From: Methylococcaceae bacterium
Lineage (GTDB): Bacteria > Pseudomonadota > Gammaproteobacteria > Methylococcales > Methylomonadaceae
Direction of reading: 5' to 3'
DNA length: 7,683 nt
Assembly (NCBI GenBank): GCA_947505055.1
Contig: CANNLO010000219.1
Span: 1 to 7,683, forward strand
Part shown: one piece after another, positions 1 to 7,276 of the stretch
Numbering within the stretch: the stretch's first letter is position 1
Layout: the number at the start of each line of letters is the position of its first letter
The notes under the pieces: model-generated
The model's input: only the letters and a program-made list of their open reading frames with translations
Database searches by the model: none
What the model was told of the DNA's origin: nothing
Made by a program: the position numbers and the translations under genes

Positions 1-3000
1 GCTACGCAGGAACAACGCGCGATTAATTTGCATGGTCCTTACGGTTCAGGTAAAAGCCATTTAGCCGTAGTTTTAGCGCAATTATTGCGTGATGGTTCCG
101 GCGCTGAAGGTTTTTCTGGACTGTTTGAGAGGATTAAAAACTTCTCTAGCGCTAAACTCGCTGATGATTTGAGAAATACCTTTCTACCCGCAGATGATAA
201 AGATGCAAAACCGTATTTACTGGTTTCGCTTTATGGTTCTGAATGTACGTCTATTCCCGACAAGCTAATGGAAGGTTTGTGTGAGGCACTTAAACGCCAT
301 CCTGACTTAAATCTTGAAAATATTTTGCCCAAAACAGAATATGATGTTTGCGTCAGTTGTTTTAAAGACATGATTGCTAATACACCTGATTTCGCGAATG
401 CTGATTTGCCGATGGATCTGGCTCAAGATTACTTAACAACTTCAGATATGCTGCGCGGTTTAGAACATCACGAACCGCGAGCATTACTGGTATTTAAAGA
501 CTGGTATCGCCATAGTGTTCATGGTCGTACATTTAATCCTGCCAATGAAGGTGGCAAAAATTTTATTGAAGCCTTTGTTGAAGCCGGAAAAAATCTAGCA
601 GAACAACATCATTTTGGCGGCATTGTGGTGATTTGGGATGAGTTTGGTTTTGCACTAGAAGATTTGATCAGTAATTCACAGCGCAATGCTCAACAAGAAA
701 TTAAAGCCTTGGAAAGTTTTGTCCAAACAGCCTGTTCTCCGGCGACAGGGCATACTATTTTCATTGGTTTAACTCATGTTTCATTTCCTGAATATGCAAG
801 CAGAACCGGTGCTAATGAAACGATAGCAAATAATCTTAAGCAAATTACTGGGCGCTTTAAAACGTTTAAAGTTGAATTGAACGCTGCCGAAAGTGAAGGT
901 TATCATTTACTCGGTATGCAACGAACATGGACAGAACGCGGCAAACAACTTTTAGCAACAGCGGTCATCGTTAAACAAGCATTATTAGAAAATTGTCGGC
1001 AGTTAGCTTTGTTTAATCAATTAGGTACTCATCTTGATGAGGTCCTATTGGATGTCTATCCATTGCATCCGATCATGGCAGCTGGTTTGTTTGCTTTATC
1101 GGGGGAGGTTGCCCAATCAAATCGAACCGCATTAACTTTTTTCAGAGATAATGGCCCTGAATTTTTACGTCGAGAATTAAGTTCAGATGCCTTATTTTTC
1201 AATGAATTAATTCGCTTGCCGACTTTGGTTGATTATTACCAAGAGAGTTTAAAAGAAAAAAAATCGACCGATTGGGAACGTTATCAGCGTGCAGTTGGCC
1301 GTATACCAACCAACTTGAGCTTAGATGAAGCAGATTCTAAAAAAGCGATTTTAAAATTGTGTTTATTGGCGCAGTTGTTAGGTGAACTCTTTCAAACAAC
1401 GGAACATTTTCTTGCGGTTGCTTTATATGATGTACCCTACAGTGAGCGTCTAATAACGGATTTAAATTGGTTAAAAGCGGCTGATTTACTTTGGAAAAAT
1501 GATGTTACTGAGCAATGGACTTTAAGCGGTGATGCCGGTGTGGATATTGAGGCATTAATAATTAAAGAATTGACACATTTTGCAGGACGATCTCCACAAA
1601 CATTATTAACTGATTATCCCTATATGCTGGAGGATTTAATACCTCAAATCGGTGAGCATGATTTAGAGCCGTCAACCTGCGGCATTGTACGTTCATATCG
1701 TGTGGACTTATGTACGCCACCAATGACTAATCAATTGAAAATAACCAACCCATTATTAAGTGCGCAAGTTTTTTTAATGCTAGCCAATGATAATGAGGAC
1801 GTTGATATTGTTAAAGCGCGTATACGAGAAACACCGGCAGCCAATGTCTATTTTTGGTTACCCTTAGCGGGTATACGTTCTGAATTTGTAACCGTTGATG
1901 GTAAGGAGTTTAAATTAAGTGGTTTGTTATGCCGTTACTTGGCACTAGAGCAATTGCTAAAACAAAAAACTACCACAGAAGAATTACGCCGACAATTAAC
2001 AGCAAAATGGGAAAAAAATCGCCAGCAGTTATTAATAGTATTGAAAATATTATTTGGCCGAGATGGCTTACAATGTGGAAAAAGTCAGATTTTCAAGGCG
2101 GGAACTTCGGATGCCTTAGATTGTAAAAGTTGGCATGATTTTCGGCATTATTTAGGTGAGGTAGTGCAGGCTAGGTATCTTTCTGAAGTGCCAATTCGGG
2201 CGATGAATATGAATCGACTCACGGATGAAAAAGGTAGGAGAAATAAATTCGATATTGTTGACCGTATTATAAAGTTTGATGACAATCGTGATTATCAAAC
2301 AGATTTGCTCGGTGAAGATAAAGAAAGTAGCGAGCTTTCGGCTTTGATAGATGGCATATTGGGTGCTAATAGTTTATTTATCGAGCGCTCTAATGGTTGG
2401 GATATTAAAAAAGTAGACGAAACTGAAGGTAATATTGGAGCTGTATTAACGCTAATTAATAACACCTTACTGCGTAAACGTGAGCAGCCGTATTTGGTAA
2501 AGAAATTACGTGATGAATTAATTGCGCCGCCATATGGTATTCCGGCTTGTAATTTAGCGATATTTGCTGCGGTTGCTGTGCGGCATGATGTAAAACGTTT
2601 ACGTTGGGTAGGCAGCAAAGAAACCGATTTTGCCAAAGATCTCACCGAAGCGTTTGAATCTGACAGTAAACTATCGATTCGTTTGTCTGATTTTAGTACG
2701 AAGCAAGCAACGATGTTAGCAGCAGTTGGCCATTATTTTTTGATAGAAAAACAGTCAGATCAATCCGTTGTAGAATATGCAAGCGAATGCAGTTATCGTT
2801 TACGTGATTTTGTTAAAGATCAATCTGAGGTAGTAAGGCAGTCACGACAATTACAAGACAAAACGCAAAAACTGGTTAAGTTTTTTGATCAAGTGGGGAA
2901 ATTACCCCAAGACACGGCTGATTTTCTGATTGATTTGTGTGATTTTAAAACAATTGAATCTGTGACGGCTATCGCTGCGACATCACTTAAAATAATTTTT

Positions 3001-3471
3001 GATGATTTTTCTAAAGTTGAAGACGCCAAACGCCATGATCTTGAGCAGAGTTGGAAGGAATTTTTGGCTTTAGTTGTAACAACTAAAGCCGATTTAATTC
3101 TGCGTTTAACCCATGAACGTGCAACATCGCTGGCTAAGGCAGTAGGCGAGTTATTGAATGCTGAACAAGCGGCAGATGCCAACGCGCTAACGATGGCTTT
3201 ACTCAATAAACCATTTACCCAATGTAATGACAGTGATATTGGAATATGTCGTGGGCAATTAGGGGTGTTGGTTGATTATCATCCTCCACGACCCCCACAG
3301 TCGCCCTTATTACCACCGCTGCAGACTGACCCATCATGCCGTGATGACGACGAGGAATCGACTACAGAAAACCCACTTATTGATATATTGCGCCGACAAA
3401 TTCATTACGCACAATTACCGCGTGAACAAGTGCGAGTAGCCTTACAAAGCTTATTGAACGATTACGCATGA
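1..3471 (+). CDS. brxC: BREX P-loop ATPase, BrxC/PglY type (5' end outside window)
   Basis: Large ATPase of a BREX-type phage-defence system, expected to act in the cytoplasm with PglZ. The frame is open to the first base, so the true start lies upstream. A TTG at 28 is not credible because it sits two codons before Walker A. Numbering from the first codon in the window (1156 residues present), Walker A reads GPYGSGKS with its Lys at residue 18. Walker B is GIVVIWDEFG with Asp213-Glu214. A likely sensor strand (HTIFIGLTH, about 252-260) and an ITGRFK segment follow. The block YPLHP (353-357) and then NRTALTFF (from 374) is typical of PglY/BrxC proteins. After a long helical region, the C-terminus has a proline-rich stretch (about 1094-1111), an acidic linker and a final helical tail. 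The length fits this family (about 1200 residues). The stop overlaps the pglZ start by four bases. PglY-type and BrxC-type ATPases cannot be separated with confidence by eye; the symbol is the best match. Confidence 0.85.
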   Translation, partial: ATQEQRAINLHGPYGSGKSHLAVVLAQLLRDGSGAEGFSGLFERIKNFSSAKLADDLRNTFLPADDKDAKPYLLVSLYGSECTSIPDKLMEGLCEALKRHPDLNLENILPKTEYDVCVSCFKDMIANTPDFANADLPMDLAQDYLTTSDMLRGLEHHEPRALLVFKDWYRHSVHGRTFNPANEGGKNFIEAFVEAGKNLAEQHHFGGIVVIWDEFGFALEDLISNSQRNAQQEIKALESFVQTACSPATGHTIFIGLTHVSFPEYASRTGANETIANNLKQITGRFKTFKVELNAAESEGYHLLGMQRTWTERGKQLLATAVIVKQALLENCRQLALFNQLGTHLDEVLLDVYPLHPIMAAGLFALSGEVAQSNRTALTFFRDNGPEFLRRELSSDALFFNELIRLPTLVDYYQESLKEKKSTDWERYQRAVGRIPTNLSLDEADSKKAILKLCLLAQLLGELFQTTEHFLAVALYDVPYSERLITDLNWLKAADLLWKNDVTEQWTLSGDAGVDIEALIIKELTHFAGRSPQTLLTDYPYMLEDLIPQIGEHDLEPSTCGIVRSYRVDLCTPPMTNQLKITNPLLSAQVFLMLANDNEDVDIVKARIRETPAANVYFWLPLAGIRSEFVTVDGKEFKLSGLLCRYLALEQLLKQKTTTEELRRQLTAKWEKNRQQLLIVLKILFGRDGLQCGKSQIFKAGTSDALDCKSWHDFRHYLGEVVQARYLSEVPIRAMNMNRLTDEKGRRNKFDIVDRIIKFDDNRDYQTDLLGEDKESSELSALIDGILGANSLFIERSNGWDIKKVDETEGNIGAVLTLINNTLLRKREQPYLVKKLRDELIAPPYGIPACNLAIFAAVAVRHDVKRLRWVGSKETDFAKDLTEAFESDSKLSIRLSDFSTKQATMLAAVGHYFLIEKQSDQSVVEYASECSYRLRDFVKDQSEVVRQSRQLQDKTQKLVKFFDQVGKLPQDTADFLIDLCDFKTIESVTAIAATSLKIIFDDFSKVEDAKRHDLEQSWKEFLALVVTTKADLILRLTHERATSLAKAVGELLNAEQAADANALTMALLNKPFTQCNDSDIGICRGQLGVLVDYHPPRPPQSPLLPPLQTDPSCRDDDEESTTENPLIDILRRQIHYAQLPREQVRVALQSLLNDYA
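3066..3090. repeat. Perfect 25-bp palindrome inside the ATPase gene
   Basis: Two 12-bp arms flank a single central base (3078), starting GGCTTTAG and ending CTAAAGCC. As RNA it would form an 11-bp stem with a three-base loop. It lies in frame in the ATPase gene and encodes ALVVTTKA; the opposite strand also spells ALVVTTKA in one frame. No T-run follows on either transcript strand, so it is not an intrinsic terminator. Its function is unknown. Confidence 0.8.
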
Positions 3472-5759
3472 CTATACAACTGATTGTAGATTGTTATGGC
3501 ATTGATAGCGAAGATGGTCACCTTGCAGGAAAAACCGATGCAGAGATTTCGGCGCTAAGAAAAGCGATCGATGAACATTTGGCGCGACAAGATACCTCGC
3601 TATTACGCATACGCTTGCCTAATGGGGCAATATTTAAGCATTTTAGTTATCTTGAAGGTCTGAACCAAGTGCTGCCTACCCAGCATTTAATTCCCCGTGT
3701 TTTATTAGTCGAACGCTTAAAAATCGAACTTCCCGATTGGTTAACGGATGAGTTGATTGTGGCATTAGGTTTATTAAAAAATGCCACAATTATGCCCGAG
3801 ACAAAGACGTCACCCTTTGAAGCTCAGTTGTTGATGGCCTGTCATGCTGATTTATTGAAAGGTAAAGATTTTTACGCTTTTGAAGCGGCATTGCGTCAGC
3901 AACCGCCGGTCTTTTTAGCGTTACTGGCTATTGAAGCAATAAGAGCACAATTAATTTTATATTTAACAGTCGGTTTATTAATTAATCCTGAGGCGGCAGC
4001 CCTGTTCATTGACCAGTTATCGAAAAGCACTGTTATCGATAGTTTTTTACAAAAATTTGCTTATCAACAACATGTACAATTTTTACGGCAAAAACTAACC
4101 GATTACTCATTAACATTTGCTTTGCCCGCACAAGTCTTACCCGCATCTTTACTTACGGCTTTACCTATACTGTCATTGTTAGAAGTTGATGCAAAGCAAC
4201 TACCTGGCTATTTTTTATCGATAATAGAAGCGGTGACAAGAAAAATTCTAGTCAAAGAGCTGGAGCCTCTGACGCTGGCTGATTTTGTGATAGTTGATTG
4301 GGTCAGTATTTGGGGGGAATTGGATCGTTTATGTGAAGATTATCCGAAATTAATCACTCCTGCCTTGGCCTGCCAATGCCAATGTTTTGAAAGTATAGAG
4401 GCACTGGCCTTAGGCAAAAAATTTACTGATTATTTAGCCAGTTCACATTATCGATCATTGTTAGCAGATGCTAGTGTTGATGAAGTATTGGATTGGAGTG
4501 TGGGTTATTTTGATTACTTGCGTTCTGCATTACTTAGTAAACAAGTTCCTGATGAAAGCATTAACGGTAGTTTTACTAATTGGTTGCTTGCGCAATCAAG
4601 TCGAATTTCCCGCTCAGAAGCAGACTGGCGTTATTGTGCAAAACAAATTGAAAAATTTCTCAGCAGTAATTATGTCGTCGTCGTTATTGTTGTTGATGCA
4701 CTGTCAGCATTGAACCAAGATATTCTATTGACAGAATTAGCTACGCTCAGTCATCAATTAACGATTAGCAGTGATGTTTTATTTGCTCCATTACCGACAT
4801 TAACAGAAATAGGTAAGCTGGCGGTTTTAACTGGAAAACAAACGCATTCGTTGCCTAATGGCCATGAAAAAGCATTGCAACAAACCTATCAGAGGTATTT
4901 GTCTGAGCCAAATACGCTGAAAATCATAAAAAGCTGGGAAGAAATTCCTAATGAAGATATTACCGAACAAAACAATTTAGTTGTATTTTTTGAGAACAGA
5001 ATAGATGACCGCTTACATGAAGCAACCAGTTTTACTAAGCACCGCGACGATATAGTGCCGATTGTCAGACAATTAAAACGACGGATTCAAAGCTGGTTAA
5101 AAGATGTGGCACGTCGGGATGTGGTGTTTTTTATCACCGCTGATCATGGTATGACCGTGACTAATGGATGCTATACCGGTGAATCGCTAGGTGAGGTAAA
5201 AGATCGTATTTTTAAGATGCAAGTTAATGAGCCATTGCCAGACAATTTTGTGTCAGTTAATCAGGATAGTGCTGCCTATTATGCTATACCTAAAACACGC
5301 TTAGGCTTATCTGATACTTCATTAGCTCATGGTGGTTTAACGCCTGAAGAGGTTTTGATTCCATTCGTAACTTTGACACGTGCAACAACACAAATCGTCA
5401 GACCGCCTATAGATGTTGAAATTATCGGTGAATGTGTTTGTTTGGGTGATAGGTTCTGGCAGGTTGATTTGCGATTAAGCGCATCAGTACAAGTTGAATC
5501 TTTGCGTTTGAGTTTGGGGCTACAGTTTGTACTTGAGTTCCGTGAACCAATTGATATTATTCGGGCTAATAAGTCACATAATATTACACTAAAATTTCGT
5601 TCGCATTGTGTGCAAGAAGGTTTGACTGCAGTTGATTTAGAGCTGCAATATGATAGAGCTGATGCTCATGAAAAAAATATTAAGCGTTTAGAAATATGTT
5701 TTCCAATATCTTTATTGGAACGTGATACGCAAACACAGAATTTCGAGGATATGTTTTGA
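3468..5759 (+). CDS. pglZ: BREX alkaline-phosphatase-superfamily protein PglZ
   Basis: PglZ is a core protein of every BREX type and belongs to the alkaline phosphatase superfamily. Its cellular substrate is not settled, though related PglZ proteins have metal-dependent nuclease or phosphodiesterase activity. The 763-residue protein has three metal-site signatures in the expected order: VVDALS with Asp410 after a hydrophobic strand, ITADHGMT with Asp559-His560, and AHGGLTPEEVLIP with His621. Residues 1 to about 400 are helical and carry no motif I recognise. After about residue 645 the sequence alternates in a way that suggests a beta-rich C-terminal domain. The ATG start lies inside the stop of the upstream ATPase gene (ATGA). 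No good Shine-Dalgarno precedes it, so translation probably depends on coupling to the upstream gene. The stop overlaps the brxL start. The frame is intact and all expected metal ligands are present. Confidence 0.9.
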   Translation: MTIQLIVDCYGIDSEDGHLAGKTDAEISALRKAIDEHLARQDTSLLRIRLPNGAIFKHFSYLEGLNQVLPTQHLIPRVLLVERLKIELPDWLTDELIVALGLLKNATIMPETKTSPFEAQLLMACHADLLKGKDFYAFEAALRQQPPVFLALLAIEAIRAQLILYLTVGLLINPEAAALFIDQLSKSTVIDSFLQKFAYQQHVQFLRQKLTDYSLTFALPAQVLPASLLTALPILSLLEVDAKQLPGYFLSIIEAVTRKILVKELEPLTLADFVIVDWVSIWGELDRLCEDYPKLITPALACQCQCFESIEALALGKKFTDYLASSHYRSLLADASVDEVLDWSVGYFDYLRSALLSKQVPDESINGSFTNWLLAQSSRISRSEADWRYCAKQIEKFLSSNYVVVVIVVDALSALNQDILLTELATLSHQLTISSDVLFAPLPTLTEIGKLAVLTGKQTHSLPNGHEKALQQTYQRYLSEPNTLKIIKSWEEIPNEDITEQNNLVVFFENRIDDRLHEATSFTKHRDDIVPIVRQLKRRIQSWLKDVARRDVVFFITADHGMTVTNGCYTGESLGEVKDRIFKMQVNEPLPDNFVSVNQDSAAYYAIPKTRLGLSDTSLAHGGLTPEEVLIPFVTLTRATTQIVRPPIDVEIIGECVCLGDRFWQVDLRLSASVQVESLRLSLGLQFVLEFREPIDIIRANKSHNITLKFRSHCVQEGLTAVDLELQYDRADAHEKNIKRLEICFPISLLERDTQTQNFEDMF
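5701..5720 (+). other. Small hairpin ahead of the brxL start
   Basis: TTCCAATA and TATTGGAA form an 8-bp perfect stem around the loop TCTT, within the last codons of pglZ. It ends 35 bases before the brxL start and 24 bases before its ribosome binding site. An arm of this length with a small loop can occur by chance in a window of this size, so any role in brxL expression is only a possibility. Confidence 0.35.
5745..5748 (+). promoter_or_regulatory. Ribosome binding site supporting the TTG start of brxL
   Basis: GAGG lies seven bases before the TTG at 5756, which is normal Shine-Dalgarno spacing. The nearby ATG at 5751 is in the pglZ frame and cannot start brxL. This site decides in favour of the TTG. 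Confidence 0.65.
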
Positions 5760-7147
5760 ATAAAGAGCAATTGGACGAAAAAATTAGTGCCGCGTTTAGT
5801 GAGTTAGTTATTGATAAAGCCTTGGTGCGTGATTTAAAGATTCGTGAGAACCGAAGCATAACAAGTTTTGTAGAAGAGTGGTTGGTTGCTCGTTTCCAAA
5901 AACCTGATAAAAGTAACGCTGAGATTTATACTGATGTGACTGGTTTTATGAGCCAACATTTGCCATCAAAAAATGAAAAGGAACCTATTAAATATCGATT
6001 AGATAGAGGTGAACCTATAGTTTTATTGGATAGATTCGAGGTGACTATTGATATTAGGAAAGGTAAGAAACTATTGACCATCCCATGTTTGGAAGAAAAA
6101 AAAGCAAGTGTTACTAACGAGGTATTAGATAAAAATCAGTCTTTATTGGAGGGTGGGCAATGGGGAGCTGGTCGATTAATGGTGAACACAGATGGAAAAG
6201 AAAATGTTATTGAATTAATTGAATTTAACCCTATGCAATCGGGGAAAGTAAAATTAGAACAATTAATTAAAGCACGTGTACATTTTACTACTCGTGAGTG
6301 GATTTATTTATTGTTGCGCACAATGGGTTATGAACCATTTGCTTATTCAGAAGAAGAGCAAAATAATATTATTCTTCGTATGTTGCCTTTAGTACAAAAT
6401 AATATCAATATGATGGAGCTCGCCCCAAAGGGAACTGGTAAATCATTTGTTTTTTCAAACTTGAGTCGTTATGTATATGCTCATAGTGGAGCGCTTACGC
6501 AAGCACAGTTATTTAAAAATTTGAATACCAAAGAAATAGGCTTGATGGGCCGTTATGATGTATTGGTTTTAGATGAAGGGCAATCTATAAATTTTAAAGG
6601 TGCCGATGATATACATGCAAATTTCAAAGATTATTTAGAGTCTGGTCATTACAGTATTGGTGGTCAAAAAATTACAAGCGAATGTGGTTTGATGATATTG
6701 GCAAACATAGAGTTATTTCAAGGTGAACCACGTCAGAAAGATTATATAAAACATTTACCTGAAATGTTCCATGAGTCTGCGTTATTAGATCGATTTCATG
6801 GAATCATTCCTGGTTGGAAAATACGACGCTTTAGCACTGATTGTGCCGCACAGGGTATTGGGATTAAAGCCGATATATTTGGCGAGTACTTGCATCAATT
6901 ACGCACAGTAAGTCATCATGAATTCCCGTATGGTAATGGCCCAAATTTAAAAGGAGATAGTAGGGATGTGAAAGCCGTTACTCGTTTAGCTTCGGCCTTG
7001 TCTAAATTACTTTTGATAAATCACGACCACCCTGATTATGAAGAATATGTATTTAATCCAGCTTTAGAATTACGTGATCGTGTGAGGTCGCAATTGAAGG
7101 AAGTAGATCCTCAGGAGTTTTCTAAGCCGATTAATGTGCATTATTAG
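5756..7147 (+). CDS. brxL: BREX AAA+ protein BrxL, short form without Lon-like C-terminal domain
   Basis: BrxL is a BREX effector. Studied long forms are DNA-binding, ring-forming AAA+ proteins with a Lon-protease-like C-terminal domain. This protein has 463 residues. Its N-terminal region includes VRDLK (24-28) and a following helix resembling the BrxL N-terminal DNA-binding part. The ATPase core has Walker A APKGTGKS (Lys229), Walker B VLVLDE (Asp273-Glu274), a sensor-1-like Asn317 in LANIE, and a probable arginine finger Arg346 in LLDRFHG. It ends soon after the AAA lid (RDVKAVTRLASALSKLL), so the Lon-like domain is absent, as in the roughly 450-residue BrxL subfamily. Sequence after the stop does not continue the protein, so this is not a recent truncation. 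The TTG start overlaps the pglZ stop (TTGA). The first in-frame ATG would remove 64 residues, including conserved N-terminal sequence. G+C is lower than in the ATPase gene (about 34% against 41% in sampled lines). Confidence 0.88.
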   Translation: MNKEQLDEKISAAFSELVIDKALVRDLKIRENRSITSFVEEWLVARFQKPDKSNAEIYTDVTGFMSQHLPSKNEKEPIKYRLDRGEPIVLLDRFEVTIDIRKGKKLLTIPCLEEKKASVTNEVLDKNQSLLEGGQWGAGRLMVNTDGKENVIELIEFNPMQSGKVKLEQLIKARVHFTTREWIYLLLRTMGYEPFAYSEEEQNNIILRMLPLVQNNINMMELAPKGTGKSFVFSNLSRYVYAHSGALTQAQLFKNLNTKEIGLMGRYDVLVLDEGQSINFKGADDIHANFKDYLESGHYSIGGQKITSECGLMILANIELFQGEPRQKDYIKHLPEMFHESALLDRFHGIIPGWKIRRFSTDCAAQGIGIKADIFGEYLHQLRTVSHHEFPYGNGPNLKGDSRDVKAVTRLASALSKLLLINHDHPDYEEYVFNPALELRDRVRSQLKEVDPQEFSKPINVHY

Positions 7148-7172
7148 TTGCTGTTATGAAATATTGATTTGA

Positions 7173-7199
7173 GGATTTAATATTGGCAATATTAAATCC
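7173..7199. repeat. Perfect inverted repeat in the convergent gap after brxL
   Basis: A 27-bp palindrome with 13-bp arms around one central base, starting GGATTTAATATT and ending AATATTAAATCC. As RNA it makes a 12-bp stem with the loop GGC, 25 bases past the brxL stop. It sits between two convergent genes, where a shared transcription end or mRNA 3'-end stabiliser is expected. No T-run follows on either strand, so it is not a classic intrinsic terminator. A protein-binding site is the alternative reading. Confidence 0.75.
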
Positions 7200-7207
7200 A
7201 TATTGTG

Positions 7208-7228
7208 CTTTAATTGGGTAGATTAAAG
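7208..7228. repeat. Second, weaker hairpin in the convergent gap
   Basis: CTTTAAT and ATTAAAG pair as a 7-bp stem around a seven-base loop, and only TTT follows on the plus strand. It lies eight bases after the larger palindrome. The stem is almost entirely A-T and would be weak as RNA, so it may be chance. The rest of the 7148-7276 gap holds no credible gene. Confidence 0.3.
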
Positions 7229-7276
7229 TTTGAGATAAAGATGGCTTGATGGTGCGCTAAGATTTACTCCAGAATT

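Noticed and set aside
28..30. TTG as the start of the large ATPase
   Set aside because: It lies two codons before Walker A and the frame is open to base 1; P-loop proteins of this family have an N-terminal region before Walker A.
1256..1263. Run of eight A in the ATPase gene, and another at 6096-6103 in brxL, as phase-variation or frameshift sites
   Set aside because: Both encode ordinary Lys codons in intact frames, and runs of this length are common in AT-rich genes; no alternative frame product is supported.
2889..3206. Minus-strand reading frame of 105 codons inside the ATPase gene
   Set aside because: It lies wholly within a well-supported conserved gene, has no recognisable domain, and part of it mirrors the plus-strand peptide because of the palindrome. 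The frames at 2295-2645 (minus), 1929-2126 and 4468-4713 (plus) were rejected likewise as shadows.
5751..5753. ATG as a possible brxL start
   Set aside because: It is in the pglZ frame, where it is the penultimate sense codon.
6207..6226. Tandem ATTGAATT repeat in brxL
   Set aside because: It encodes IELIEF, a normal strand-like segment, and two short copies in AT-rich coding DNA are unremarkable.
7148..7276. Small gene in the convergent gap
   Set aside because: Only very short frames without ribosome binding sites occur; the space is explained by inverted repeats and gene ends.
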